From assembly GCA_022605955.1 (NCBI GenBank), contig JAKCOZ010000003.1, positions 7,325,331-7,389,330 on the forward strand: a DNA stretch of 64,000 nucleotides, given 5' to 3'. Within the stretch, counting starts at the first letter, position 1. Each line of letters opens with the position of its first letter. Made by a program: the position numbers and the translations under genes. The notes under the pieces are model-generated. The model did no database searches, had not been told where the DNA came from, and worked only from the letters and a program-made list of their open reading frames with translations. Below are positions 1 to 13,329 of the stretch, in pieces. This DNA is from Rallus limicola (taxonomy: Eukaryota > Chordata > Aves > Gruiformes > Rallidae).

Positions 1-1195
1 AAGTAGTAAAGACAAACCTCCTTATGGGTTGGGATAAGGACAGATTATTGGGAGAGCACAGGAATAAAGAAATAACGATAACAGGACTTTACAGTAAAAT
101 ATATGAAACTGGTGATACACAATGCAGTTTCTCACAAACCCACATAACTCAGGCTGCACAGCTCAGAGCCACCCTAAAGCTGTGACACCCAGTACCATAA
201 TGGTTCCTACCTAACACTTACTTAAAATAAAAATAATAATTTTTAAAAATCATAAAATTAGATAACATGACAGTGTAAAGACTACTTTTTCCCTCTTCTT
301 CCTCTCCTCTTATTCAACTTAATTTGCTTTTCTGTTTTAAAAGATTTTCATAGATACTTTGGGTTCCATTCCAGTTGCAATTGCAACTTTATTACTCTTC
401 TTTCATAAGTCCTCTGGCTTATTCAAGCAGTTGACATGCACCACTGATTAATAAGTGACCTGTTTTATTAATCAGATATTTGCCCTGGCTTTGACATAAT
501 TTCTCAGTTGATAACTATTGGTAACCCCTCTATGTCTTCTACAAAAGGCATTTTTTTTTATTTGCTATTAGTAAAATTGCTAGCCTTGACAGAGCACTAT
601 GAACCTACACTTGCAAAAAAACTAAAATCATAACAATGTTTGGATAAATAAATAAAATAATTCTGATTCGACAAACAATCCTAGTAAATCTGGCAGTAAT
701 GAGATAAGTCATTAGTAAGTATTACAGTTGTGCATCTCTAAAAGGAAAATTTTCTTAACTCTCTTATTTTCTTGGTGGTAGTCATGGGAGAGACAAAGCA
801 AATGTGAGAGAACTGTATAAAGCATAGCTATTTCCAAACTGTCAAGACATACATGAAAGATTTCTTTCCTCATTTAACTGTCCAGTGAACAAGAGATCCA
901 CAATAGCTAGCTGCATAGACCATACAGGTAGAAATTATAGGTGAAGGCAAGCATTTTCTGTAAAAATTATCATGAATTCACTGTTGGAGCAAAACTTATT
1001 TTACTGGGCTGTGCATCAAGTAAGTACAGTGTCTGCAGCTGTGGCTTCATCTGTGGCTGCTTGCAAGTACAAGGTGGCAGAAGTATCATGTTATCCACAG
1101 AAAACTAAAAGTTACCATGGCACGGCAAAGGTCTGCAGCACCACTAAAGTATAAATGTACCCACAAGGAGGTAATTAACCTTGCATCTCAGTATA
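1..1195. other. AT-rich stretch, no gene recognised
   Basis: The open frames here are short (60-91 codons), overlap on both strands and show no recognisable domain. I see no CR1 tail or LTR end in this stretch. Confidence 0.5.
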
Positions 1196-1199
1196 AAGG

Positions 1200-1941
1200 T
1201 GTTAGCAGTCACAATCATGAAGAACTTATCTACCCAAAGCAGATAAGCAGGCATTTCTTGTATTCCAGCACTGGGGAACATGGGGAATACCTCCACCAAA
1301 GACGTGTTCCCCACAAGTATAATGCACAACATATTTATACATTTTTTAGCGAAAATCATTGTCTAAAATTGCACAGAATGCTCACTTCTTAATTTGACCT
1401 TTGCAATAACTGGCTTTCGATTGCTTCACTTTATCTATATTCTTATTCTATAAAAATCATTGGTTAACTTTGCTGATTGTTTTACATACAAAGAGGGCAG
1501 GGCAATGATTAGCATGTTTATGTTATTTCCTGGAAGTCATTATCATATGTAAATGTCCGCCAAGCAGGCATAGTTAAGTTGAGTGGGGATTCTCTGGTGG
1601 CTAATAGTCTTCTTCATAATAGTCTTCCTCGCTGTGTCCATGAGTGAACCCCAATCCTTGTGCAAGATCACTTCGTCTTCAGCTGATCTTTCGTAATCAT
1701 AGCCAGTTTCTTCATCTACTTATTGTTTTAACTCAAGGTCCATAACCAGTACCCATTGTTTTAATTCAGAGTCCATAGAGATTTTCCATAGTGATAAAGG
1801 CACACACAATCTTGTCCCTAAAAGCCTTAACATGCTGTATATTCTCATAGCTGCTTTAACTCCTTTAAAATCAAAATCATATTCTAAACCAAAACCAAAA
1901 TCACCTAGAAGTTAAGCTATTTTATTAGGGGGACTGTAACA
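1200..1941 (-). mobile_element. Solo LTR, minus strand, 742 bp
   Basis: The ends form an inverted repeat (TGTTAGCAGTC at the left, GACTGTAACA at the right). AAGG flanks both sides (1196-1199 and 1942-1945), as a 4-bp target site duplication would. Read on the minus strand, a TATAAATA-like box lies near 1330 and a decayed poly(A) signal (AATACA) precedes the last ~50 bases, so it has U3-R-U5 order. A second, internally deleted copy lies at 62486-62831 on the plus strand. Open frames inside, such as the one on the minus strand around 1570-1900, are LTR sequence and not a gene. The 4-bp duplication would fit a class I (ERV1-like) element; the class is an inference. Confidence 0.8.
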
Positions 1942-1945
1942 AAGG

Positions 1946-2900
1946 TACTAAAATAGTCAAAATGGCAACAGCATACAAATATTTCCTAACATTACAGTGG
2001 CACAGCCAAACAAACTTTTACTTAACTATATGACCAAGGTGATCAGCAACAAGAGAAATATAGTTGCAGCTGCCCAGAAGAGACATCCAGCAACAAAAGC
2101 TGCCAAAGGACAAGATAAGCAGACTGAAAAAAGAGCAGAACATCCTTCTGAACAGACAAAGATTGCAAGCAAGGTGAAACAAGATAATCAGTAATGAAAT
2201 AGAGATCTTCTTTCAGGCAAGGGCCTAACAACATCGAGCCTCAGCAGGGAACCTTAGAGAAGAAAAAAAAAAAAAAACCAACAAAGAGAAACCCACTATG
2301 GCTCTGTCTTTCCTGTCCAGCAGCTCAGGCCTGAACACTGTGACCTTGGTCACCAAGTACCACTGTGTACCCCGGCCATCAGCCATATAGTTATCACATC
2401 AGTCTGTTTATATTGCATCCTCATAGCTCGATTGGGACATTAGTATGGAAAACTTATATCTTTGTTTACATAGTAATAATTATTAATACTGTGTAAGAAC
2501 TGATCATTACTCACTGCCTGATACCTGTATATAAGTTCAGTTGAAACATTATCATTCCATTAACTGGCAAAGACAAGTCCTCTGGATAGCTAAATGCTTT
2601 GTTAAATGCCCTCCTTCAATGACACTTTGATTTCTACTTCCCAAAACAGAAATATAAAGTTAGCTACATTTAAAAGATATATTATGTGAAGTGGTTGAAA
2701 ATCTGCTTGTCTTGTGAGCCCAGGAAGCTCCACTCTCTTCAGCAGAACTGTAAAAATTAGATCAGTTGAGGTTTGGCATCTCTGTCACTACATAATAAAT
2801 TAGATATTGACGAAAACCTGTATAATGGCAAGATTACTTGTCCTTCTTGAATAGAAATAGGAAGATGTGGAAGCAAAATAGTTAATGTCTCACAGGCTTT
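1946..2900. other. Intergenic, no gene recognised
   Basis: AT-rich unique-looking sequence with one A-rich run near 2262-2277. Overlapping small frames on both strands near 2000-2230 have no recognisable domain. Confidence 0.45.
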
Positions 2901-3211
2901 TGAAGGACTTCCTAGTTAAACATTTGCAGCTAATGGTCTTTCCTGTCAGCACTGCTTAATTAACAAAGGAATGGATTATTTGTTAAAAAATTTAGTGTCT
3001 GGAGCCTCCTTTTCTGAAGTATTCCAGTCTTGCTATTTACTACGTCGTGCTTATCTAATACAGTTATACACCCGAAAGGTATATAAACCCCGTAACTGCC
3101 CCATTTGGTCAGAGTTCACAGCAGAGGATGTTGTGATGCTGCACCATGCTCTCTCCTGCAACAATAACCAACTGCTCTGACCTCATGTAAATTGAATTCC
3201 CATTATTTCAG
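2901..3211 (+). mobile_element. LTR-like repeat, copy A
   Basis: It aligns along its length with 9730-10077 in the same orientation. Both contain the block GGTATATAAACCCC, which looks like a core promoter, about 140 bp before the end. That layout, with TG near the start, suggests a solo LTR. I could not define exact ends or a target duplication. The 69-codon frame inside has a counterpart in copy B but overlaps the promoter-like block, so I do not call it coding. Confidence 0.55.
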
Positions 3212-5987
3212 GGCTCACAAATACCACTTGGTGTGGGAGGACAGCTGGCTTCTCTCTGCTGAAGCGTCCTGTCCTCCCTCAGAGTGTTACAGCACCTCAT
3301 GAAACTCTTCCTGGGGCTTTGCTTGAATGTCAACTCTGACAGTGTGTGGGGATGGTGGTACCCCATCTTTTAATGCAAGTTGGTCCAAAAAAATGACTGC
3401 TGGCTTACAGCGTGAGCTCCCAGAGATGCTGATGTTATTTGCATGACCTCAACCAACATGGGGGCCTCAGGCTAGGCATTGTAACTGAGAAAACCCTCCC
3501 ATAGGTCCTGTCACTGGTGTCTGCTGGGCTTGAGAGTGACATCAGCAGCAGAGACTAAGAGCTGATACTCATGCATCATGGGTGCCCTCATTTAAATGTG
3601 AGAAAAAAGGGACTGGACGACCAGCACAAGTACTAGCACCCTGGAAGTCACTCGTGATGTTTTATGTGTAAGTATCGCTGTCCTAAAACCTGCAGGCAGG
3701 AGTAAGGATCATGTGAATCAGTTCCACAAACAGGTTTCAGCAATGTCTAGCCCATCAGATGACTCATGGGGGGTTGTAAAGTGACTCAGCCTTGGATTGC
3801 CTTGAAGCCCCATTAGTAGAGACAATTCATGGGGAGCTGTGTAGATAGCTCAGACCTGAGTTGTCCTGCAAAACAAGACTAAATGGGCAATGCTGCATAA
3901 TTCAACAAACCAAAACCTGTGTTGAGCCTTGGAATTCCTTCAACAAATATTATGCCCTTCATCCCAATCAAGCAACTATTCAGTTGTCTCGCAGTAAGAT
4001 AAAGGCAAGCCAGAGGCTCCCCATTTGGCTTTAATGGACCCCGATAATGCAGAGATATGCAACAGATAGGGCATAAGATAAGGGGTACAGGGCTAATGAC
4101 CAATGAGTGGTATTGTCCACTCCTGGTACAGCCCTGCCCACTGTCACCTGAATCAGACATTGGATTTAGTCTGAGGGGAGAGGGGGGGAAGCCAAACTCC
4201 AACTCCATGAGAAGACTCTTCCTCCTTGGCCAGGATGCTGGCTGAGGTAATGTACTAAGAACCCTTACCAGAGAGATGGGTAAGTGAATATGTGCTATGC
4301 TGTAAGTTTGTAGTCTCGGCTAATTAACTAACACACATGTAGTATTTAGTGTGTTTGTGTTAGTGTGTTCTGTGAATCTGCTGTAATTTTAATCTTGAAC
4401 CTTGTGAATTGCCTGCAGGGGGTAACTGTGAGTGATGTGGCTGTTGCAGGTGGTAATACTGAATTCTCTGGCTATTGTGTTGGCAGTAGCGTATTTTGTG
4501 ACTCAATTGTGGTTAAGTGTAGTCATACTTCTAAACAGCAATAGTGCATTTCTCTTTTGTATCCATGAAACCTGCAGTAGTGACATATTGAATCTGCATG
4601 CAGGTTTAATATAAATTATTATTATTTTTAGTTTTCAAAACCCCACACTCAAGTGTCTTTTTGTCATAGCAGGCAAGTTTCCCATAGAAGGTACCCTAAC
4701 TTAGATAAAATGGTGCATTTAGTGAGTGCTTCAGAAGTCAGAAGACCTATGTTTCAGTGGGATGTATTTATTTGTAGGAGGAGGCCTCTAAAAGAAAAAA
4801 TGGGATTCCAGAGCAGTGAGACTCTAGAGAAAAAAAAACAAAGGCTCAAGTAAAATATCTTAAGGAAGAATTAAAAACAAAGACCCTAAAACATATACAA
4901 AAAGACTCCCCGCCCCCAAACATCCTTTAAACTTAAGCCAAAGAAACACAATCCAACTGGCGGCAGCCAAAATGATGTGGCTTCACTGTTGCCTGAAAAG
5001 GTGAAATCTTGCAACCTGTTGAAATGGAGAACAGATCAAGTGCACATCGCCTGTGGAACGAGTGCATGAGTGTGATGTGGCTGATGCATCAGTCAGGGTG
5101 GTGGTGAGCAGGATGCAGCAGAGATCCTTAGAAGACAGACGTGTGGATTTCAAGGGATGTGTGTGCCTGCATTAGTGCCCTTCTGCCTAGACCAGCCAAG
5201 GAGGAGAAGGAAGGGGACTAGGTTGTCCGTGTTTGTTACATGCTAGCCCTACTTATAGGTGCTGCTGAAGGCAGAGCCCTGTACGTGTTGTGTCAGTTTG
5301 TAAACTCCTTTGTTGATGTCCCCCCTCTGTGTGTGTATGTCTGGGCTGTGTCGTTGAGCCCACAGCTGGGAAGGTATCAGCAGTGCCCCGGGCAGAGCAA
5401 GTCCTAGGCCGGACTGACTGGAGCAGGCAGCCCTGCTCCTAGCATCCATTGTCACCTGGTGCAGTCATAAGGATCTGTCAGAGTTGTGAGTATTCCCAAG
5501 GTTATATGTATATAAACTTTAAGTGATGTGGGGACCAATCCTTTCTCAATGTCCCTGTAGTGACAGATTTATAACCAAACTTCTAAAGAGGGATGCTGGG
5601 ACCTGTGCTAGTAAACTCTTGCATTAATTGGAAGAAGCTACTTGGTAAGATGTTTATAGAACATTATGAGGTCAATAAGAGGTGTAAAAGACTCAAACTG
5701 CTGGTTCAGTAACTGGGATTTGTGTTTTGAAGGATGAAATGTAGGTGAGGATGCACTCAGACCTATGTACTTGAAACAGACCACATCCACCTACCTAGCC
5801 AATAACGGTACTGGCTACAAAACAGAAGGAAATTTGAGACAATCTTGCTAAGCCTGATGTATCTACAACCTGAAAGGTCAAATTTGTAAAGAATCGGGTA
5901 GAAAAGGTAAATGATTGTTTGCAAAGGGAGAGACTCAAACAGATTTAAACCTGACAGAGAGTACTGGAACTGAATGTTACTGAGAAT
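3212..5987. other. Intergenic, no gene recognised
   Basis: Moderate-GC sequence with scattered short frames and no domain. Parts such as 4200-4620 have the feel of decayed LTR sequence, but I cannot assign them. Confidence 0.4.
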
Positions 5988-6143
5988 GAAGGGGAACAAA
6001 CCACTTGAGTTCAAGAAGCATCTGGATGATGCACTCAGTCCCATGCTCTGACTTGGCTGACCCTGTGTGGAGCCAGGAGTTGGAATTAATGATCCTTACG
6101 CATCCCTTCCAACTCAGGATATTCTATGATTCTATGATTCCAT
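5988..6143 (+). mobile_element. CR1 3' fragment
   Basis: It matches the CR1 3' end: a track typical of the ORF2 C-terminus (TTCAAGAAGCATCTGGATGA), the phrase GGAGTTGGAATTAATGATCC, and a terminal repeat of ATTCTATG units. It is 5'-truncated, as most CR1 copies are. Confidence 0.85.
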
Positions 6144-8789
6144 GAACTCTGTATAAAACAGAGAAATGGAAACGGAACTCTTATGCAGCTGTTAGACAAA
6201 TGCATATCACCCTGCTTGTAAACATGAGGTGGCTGGATAGGACAAACCAGGGACAGACAGTGTAACTGTCAGTGGCATAGGAGGTCCTTGTGACCAAGGA
6301 TGTTTGCATAATTCTCTGATTTACAGAGATATTTCTTTTGTTTTGGCTTGCTTTGCTTAGCTTTGCTTTGTTTTGTTTTCTCTCCTAAGGACCTTGAGCC
6401 CTTTAGGGATTTTACGTGTTAGTATGACAACAATCCAGGCACAGGGTTGATGCCATCCAGTGGGAAACTCCCCACACATGTGCATACATGTCTACCTTGA
6501 AGCTACACTGTAAAGTGGTGAGGGGGAATGGGCACTGAGAAAGGTGCTGAGATAATATTCAGACTGTTACCCTTCAGGGAGCCAGAGATACCAGGCTTAT
6601 TCACCAAAGCAGCAGAAATTTTGCTTTAAATATTTCAGTTTATAATGAATATGCTCTAAAAAAATTATTTAAGCCCCAGTGACTGAGATTAGGTGTTTAA
6701 GGACAAGGGAGGAAGGTGAAACAGACACATCCCCAACCCCATACAGTGATGTGCAAAGGGATTCTTCCCTAGAAGATATTCCTGAGAAGATAGTAAAGGT
6801 GAAGTGGGGAAGCTCTCTTATAACTCCTCTCCTGCTCTGTTTTCAGATTTCACTGAATTTCTACATGCTATTTGTACTACAGCTACTTAGGAAGGTAAGA
6901 AAGACCCTGCAGTGATCCTGGGAGAAGAGACTTTCAGCTTAGTGCAAACTACTGGGGTAAAATGCCATTGGGACTACAGCAAGAAGAAAATCAGATATAT
7001 ACCTGTCCTTGCTTGTATGGCCCATTCAGTGGACTCACACCACAAATGGGGGGATGACTGCAGCTATATGACAGGAATAGTTTGCTCCAAGCTTTTCTTG
7101 TGTGTGTATGTTTCAGCTATTTGTCCATCCTCAACATCATTTTGTAATTGGATGAGAGCAATTGAGTGCTTTAGTGAAATTACTGAGCTAATAACTCCAT
7201 CATAAAAATGTTGTTGCATCTTCAGATGCAGAAAGGGAAAGTTTAAGCACCCAAACATTTGATTTTTGCCTTTGTTATAGTCCACGTAACAATGTGTATG
7301 AATTATACAAACCATACATTTATTTAGTATTCTATATCTTGAATGACCAGGAAGACTAGTATCCCCTAACGATCCCTTATCCCTTAATAGGGCTTATCCC
7401 TACCCCCTGCCCCCTTCTGCTCTTTCACTGGACAAGTAACCCTATAAACAGAACCAAAGTGCCCATCACACCCAGTCCAGTGGGATTGTAAAGAGGAAAA
7501 CTCCTATTTGAAAACCAAATTGGCAAATTTTAGGTAATTATTGGATGTGTTACCTCTCCTGTTAATGTAAATAAGAAAACACAGGCTGTCACCTCATGAT
7601 GTATTTTAATGGGTAGACCCATGTGACTGCCTTACACAGTACCCTTAACTCCCATACAAGCCAGTTTATAGCTGGCAGAAGGTACTTTTCTAAAATAGTG
7701 TCAGGCATTAAAAAAATGCTTGAGGACTTTCCAGCTGAAAGAAGCCTCCCCTGAACCAAACACTAAGTCTGTCACTCCTCAAAACAAGGAGGCTGGGTCT
7801 ACATTAAAGCAGACCAGTGAAAAAAAGCCCTCCAGATGCAGTAGAAGGGACCTTATCAGGTACTAGTAACTGCCAATGCTGCCGTGAGGTGCAAGGGGGC
7901 CTGCCTAACTGGATCCATACTTCCCACTGTGAAAGCCTCACACCACCTTAAGTCACAAGTTAGAGTGTCGCACCTGTCCCAGCACAGATGGATGATACAC
8001 TTCCTTGGATAAAATGTCAATAGAAATGCAAATTACAACCCTGCAAACAGGTTTTTATCTTTAGTAGATGACTGTTGTATCACCTGAACCTGTGAATTGT
8101 TTCAGGATGTTGTAGCTTTTTTTGTTCTGGGTCTTTTTGCATTTGGGCTTATGTCACTGGTCCCACACTAATCTGTAAGAATCGTTAAGACCTTAGGGAA
8201 TAAATGATTATGCTGTGTATGTGGCTCTAATGGCTATAAGAAATTGGCTGTTAATTGGACTGGCACTTGTCCATTAAGACCTTAATTTCCTGGCATCTCA
8301 ATACATCCAGACCTGTTCAGAAATGACAGGCAGAAGTTTCCCCAAGGTACCAAATTAAATACAAAGCACTCTGCAAAATTCACTTATTTAACAAGCTGGC
8401 TTCCACCTGTTTGAAGTAAACGTTCCTCCCCTGGCTAGGAGCATCAGAATTAGAAAGAGCTATCATAAGAATTCCTCTGTGATGGATCAAATAGGTTCTG
8501 CTGTTTCTGCTTGACTGTTAGAGGTAAAACAAGAATCATAGGTAGCACTGCAAATCAGGATCGTATTAGATTGTCTGCTCATTCTTTCAGGAGGTAACCT
8601 GTATTAGTTAACACTATTTGCTGTACATGAGCAGACCAAGATCAGAGAATTCAAATGAATGTACATATAGCTCAAGATAAAACTTCAGATACTACATGAA
8701 ATACCTGGAGAAAAACTTTCTTGAGTAGTGCAGATGGCTCCCAGATGTGGAAGAATTGTCAGGAATACTGCCTAGAATGGCACTGAAGG
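6144..8789. other. Intergenic, no gene recognised
   Basis: AT-rich sequence with short overlapping frames on both strands (78-97 codons at 6679-7205) and no recognisable protein. No repeat end was identified. Confidence 0.4.
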
Positions 8790-9286
8790 ATATGCCAACC
8801 ACATCCTGGGCTGCATCAAAAGAAGTGCAACCAACAGATCAAGAGAGGTGATTCTGCCCCTCTGCTCTGGTAAGGCCTCACCTGGAGTCTTGTGTCCTAG
8901 CTTTGGAGACAACACAGAGAAGGCTCTTGGGTGACCGTATAACAGTCTTCCAGTACCTAAAAGGTGCCTATAAGAAAGCTAAGGAAGAACTGTTCAGGAG
9001 GGCATGTAGCAGCAGGACAAAGGGTAATGGTTTTAAACTAAAAAAAGGTAGATTTAGGTTGGATATTATGATAAAGTTCTTCAGTATGAGGGTGGTGGAT
9101 CACTGGGAAAAGTTGCCCAGAGAGGTGGTGGAGGCCCCATCCCTGGAGATATTAAAGGTCAGGCTTGATGGGTCTTTGAGCAACCTGATCTAGTGGAGAT
9201 GTCTCTGCTCACTGCAGGGGGGTTGGAGTAGATGACCTTTAATGACCCCTTTGAACCTAACACATTCTGTGATTCTCTGATTCTAT
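8790..9286 (+). mobile_element. CR1 3' fragment (ORF2 C-terminus and tail)
   Basis: The 8903-9193 frame carries the usual CR1 ORF2 end (FFSMRVVDHWEKLPREVVEA and the following SLEILKVRL track). The element ends in GTGATTCTCTGATTCTAT. It is 5'-truncated. Confidence 0.88.
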
Positions 9287-9315
9287 AGTTTATTTTTATT
9301 ATTTGGTTTGGTAGG

Positions 9316-9332
9316 GGTGTGTGTGTGTGGGG

Positions 9333-9373
<41 letters not shown>
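9316..9373 (+). repeat. (TG)n microsatellite
   Basis: About 28 TG units, interrupted by a G run near 9329-9336. The long His/Thr and Cys/Val frames through it are repeat artefacts. It starts 30 bp after the CR1 tail. Confidence 0.95.
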
Positions 9374-9729
9374 GGATCAGTTACATTGTAACAGATTGGT
9401 ATGGGAGAGGATGGAAGGAGGCATGGCTTAAGAGCAGAGGCCAGAATGAAGATGCTGAATGTTTTGGGGAATGTGGAACACAAGATAGGGAGAAATGCTT
9501 GGCTTTGTGCCCACATAAGATTATAAAGCCTAGAGTCAAGGATGGATGATGGGACAGCACAGCCCACACAGAGGTTGATCCTGGGATCCCAGGAGTCAAT
9601 AGCAGGGCATCTGTATGCCATCTGCAGCCCTTCAACTGTACTCAAGATGTTAACAAGAAAAGTAGTGTTAGATTCTAAGTCTCAAAGAGGGAAATCTAGA
9701 AAGAAAATAGTTAAATTTTTATAGGCCTT

Positions 9730-10077
9730 TGTAGTCCTCATTAGTTAAGAAACATTTACCACTAATGGTCTTGCCACTCAGCACCATTTAATTAACGAAT
9801 GAACAGATTATTTGCAAAATTATCTGTAAAAGGAGTATCTGTCTTCTGTCTGGAGCTTCCTTATCTGATGGATTTTTGCTGTTATTTACCACCTTCTGCT
9901 TATCTGACAGGCTTGGTGAAGAACAGGCTGTTTACCCTTAAGGTATATAAACCCCATAACTACAACATCTGGGCAGAGTTCACATCAGCAGAGGCTCTTG
10001 CACTGCCGCTCTGCTCTCTCTACTATAGCTATAAACTTCTCCTGCTCTGACCTCAAGTAAATTGTACTCGTACTTCC
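9730..10077 (+). mobile_element. LTR-like repeat, copy B
   Basis: Direct-orientation relative of 2901-3211. It shares the tract CTAATGGTCTT, the GGTATATAAACCCC core-promoter-like block and the CTGCTCTGACCTCA tract near the end. It is slightly longer than copy A, which has small deletions. Exact termini are unresolved. Confidence 0.55.
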
Positions 10078-12727
10078 CTGAAAAATACATAAACATAACG
10101 CTACCAGATCTACAAGGACCAGGCTACTTACTGGTTGTATAGCTCTGCAATATTAACATTAATGGAATTTTTCAAATATCATTAGTGTATGTTTACTCTA
10201 ACGGTTCTTTCTTTCTAATCCTTTTTCCTCTCGTAGTCTGTTTTTTCTATGCCTTTGCACAATAATTTAAAACAAATCCAGCCTAAAGCATTAATATATA
10301 ACATGAACTAGTTGTGAGACATGCATACAGAAGAGCATGACCTCACTAAAAGAGTGTAGTTCTTCGACTGACTGAAATAAAAAAGGGGATCTTAATCACA
10401 GTTTAAAAAAAAAATCCCCACCCTAATTCCACAATTTTTTTTGCATGTGTCAGAGTTGTGTTCTAAACACCACAGAAACATGAGCTTCACAGAACACACA
10501 TCAGCATTTGGGGGTTGGACCTGATGATCTCTCAAGGTCCCTTCCAACCCCTAGCATTCTGTGGTTTCTTATGGTAATCATCAGTAACTGGAAGAGTAAT
10601 ATGGATGAGCTAGATTCTGTTTTGGCTCACTAAATTACAAGGCACAGGTCTCCATAAACTATAGCACAATGCTTGTTTTATGTTGCAAGTACTGTGCTCA
10701 AGGGGTGCAGGAACACAGTTAAGCAGCAACAATTTTTTCAGAAAGCATATAGTTTGATACAGAAATTAAGGCCATGTTAGCATGCAGAAAGAGCTTACCA
10801 TATCTTCCAACATCAGTAAATGAAGCTCAAAACATTGAAAACTATACTGCATGTATTTAAAAGCTACTGTGTGCAGGCTTCAGATGCTTATAAAGACGAG
10901 CACAATCATAAGATCTTTATGAATGGATTTTCTGTGGGACAAATTGCATAAATTCTTACTTCCCCATAGCCATTCTTGATAATGATGAGTTATAAAAACA
11001 AGGATGTAATGTATGCAAAGCGTTGCTGTGTCAGTTCACATAACAGGAAATGGGAATTCATGCCACATATCTCTATGGTATTTAGCATATTTACTGGTAT
11101 TCTCAGCAGGGATACAAACTGCTTTTCTCCTGAAGAGGAAATCTTTTGAATAGAGAACAGAAAGGAATGAAAAAGGTTTTTGTGGTGCTTGCCCATCTAT
11201 CTTTACTGAATGTTGTAACTTTAAAAGGAATCTGTTGGTGGTATTATGAATTACAATACTAATTAATGGCTGGTTTGTAATACATAATTAAACAAAAGGT
11301 TTGGTTTGATATAGTAACAGTATAAATGCTGGTTTGATATAGTAACAGTATAAATGCTGGTTGTTAACTGTGAGTTGTACTATTTACTTTTCTTCCCCTG
11401 TACCATGACAGCCTAACTACTGGATCCCGGTAGTAATTAGCCATGCTCAGGGACATTGCTTGTATCAGAAATTCAGTGTGTTATCTAAACAAAACACTCT
11501 CCAAGCTATCATGATGTTGATATTTCAACTTACTGATCTTTTAACCATAAATACCATGTCAGGATTGAAGATTAGGTTTTTTGAAATGAATTGTGTATTA
11601 GACTTTAATTTTTACCACATGAAAACATGTTCAGTCAAATAAATTGGATTATAGAGTAAGTGTTCAAAAATCAACCCATTATCATTATATTAAACATTCC
11701 AAGTAATGTGTTCAGGAGGGCAACAAAGATTAGTGTGAACCATTAACAGTGATGATGGCTCAGTACTATAGAAGCCATTAAAATCCTGCAGATGTTTAAT
11801 ATACCTGGTAAATATTCTCTATCATTTAGTGTAGCTTTTGAATCTGGTATGTATTTGGCTCTTTTAGATGCATTTTTTTTGTGTCACAGATGTCTTGCTG
11901 GAAGTTACAAAATATTTTTACAATGAAATGTAAGAGATAAAGACAACACAACAGATTCTACAGAACTCTATAATGTTTTGGATGACTTAAATTTTCACAC
12001 TTACATCTTGCAGATGTTTAGAGCTTTCAAGGGAATGTATCAGCTGAATACTTCTTATTAGCAATGATAACCTTAGACTTTAATAGACTCACCCCTGACA
12101 TAGTCCCTTGACTCCCAGTAGCTAATCCAGAACAGGACTACTCAAATATGGCTATGGCTAAGAATAAAGTAACCAGTTAGCTGCTGCTCACAAATTAGAA
12201 AAAACACTTAAAAAAAAAAAAAGTTTATGGTTATAGTTTGGTTGTACACTATAGATGATTCTGTATTTTGTTCCCTGGTTTTTTAGCAGTACTTTTCATT
12301 TACTTTTACAATTTATATTCAGATGACTTCAAGTAGCAGAATGTCTAAATAAGATCTGCAAAAGAAGGTAAGAGACTTTCCATGTTGACAGTGAGGGTGA
12401 GAGGCATTTAGACACTTTGGAAGATCACACTCTTATTTTTTCATTGACTGCTTTTACATCAGTAATATGGTTTGCCAAATGCTTATGCAGCACTCAAGAT
12501 TTCAATTTGAAACAAAACTGAGTTTTAAATATAGAGGCAGCCTTGCCAAGCCCTGCACACAACACCCTTTGAGCATCCAGTTTGGGTAGAAGGTATATAT
12601 ATATTTTATATATATATTATATACATAATGCATTCACACATTCATAATACCACAATAAACCAGAGCAAATAATATGTTTATTCATTGCCATCCTCACGGA
12701 ACTTTTTAAGAAGAGTATTAACTGTTT
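10078..12727. other. Intergenic, no gene recognised
   Basis: AT-rich. It holds a short CR1 tail at 10508-10567 (listed separately), a 28-bp tandem duplication at about 11303-11358 and an AT microsatellite at about 12594-12630. No coding potential was seen. Confidence 0.45.
10508..10567 (+). mobile_element. Short CR1 3' tail
   Basis: The phrase GGGGTTGGACCTGATGATCT followed by CTTCCAACCCCTAGCATTCT is the CR1 3' UTR. Only about 60 bp remain. Confidence 0.8.
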
Positions 12728-12857
12728 TCAAGAAGCATCTGGACAATGCACTCAGTCTCATGCTCTGACTTGACTGGTCCTGTATGGAGCAAGGAGTTGG
12801 ACTTGATGATCCTTATGGGTCCCTTCCAGCTCAAGGTATTCTGTGATCCTATGAACA
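12728..12857 (+). mobile_element. CR1 3' fragment
   Basis: Same subfamily as the fragment at 5988-6143 (TTCAAGAAGCATCTGGACAA and GGAGTTGGACTTGATGATCC), ending in ATTCTGTGATCCTATG. Confidence 0.85.
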
Positions 12858-13329
12858 TCACTGCTTCATTTTCTTAAGAAGATCTTTGATAACCTGAGCC
12901 ATAATTCTTCCACTGCCTTATCTCCAACATCCGCTAAATACATTCCCTTGATCCATGGACCAGAAGCAACAAATGACTTATTTAAGAAAGACTTCTTAAA
13001 ACCCTGGGTTTTTTTACTTGTTCAGTGTTTCAGAAAATCAGTTCATGTTACAGACAATACATAAAATCCTCCCTTCTCCTTTGCAGAGACATGTGAAGAT
13101 ATTAAGTATGACATATGGAACATCCGAGTCACAGCACCTTGAGTTCACAAGGTCAGCTGCTTGGAGCCGGCACAGCCAGAGCTGCAGCAATAGATCATGA
13201 ACTACAAGGGCGTTTGGAGTGGTTGCCCTTCCAGGAGAACCCCATGAAAGCAGAGAGACCTGGCAGTACAGAGAGAGGCTGACATGGCGTAGGCATTGCC
13301 AGGGCAATGGTGGCCCCAGCACCACCCAT
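12858..13329. other. Sequence before the split CR1, no gene recognised
   Basis: Composition rises in GC from about 13080. The 13080-13330 part may be more CR1 5' sequence or an older repeat. I cannot place it firmly. Confidence 0.4.

Noticed and set aside
1570..1900. Minus-strand peptide-like sequence with acidic Tyr/Asp-rich end, first read as a processed pseudogene
   Set aside because: The same nucleotides recur at 62486-62745 as part of an LTR with inverted ends and target duplications, so it is repeat sequence.
2971..3180. 69-codon frame with a parallel in 9799-10050
   Set aside because: The shared frame spans the TATA-like block of an LTR-like repeat. Conservation is better explained by common repeat origin.
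9283..9645. 120-codon minus-strand frame with a His-Thr run
   Set aside because: The run is the (TG)n microsatellite. The remainder has no recognisable domain.
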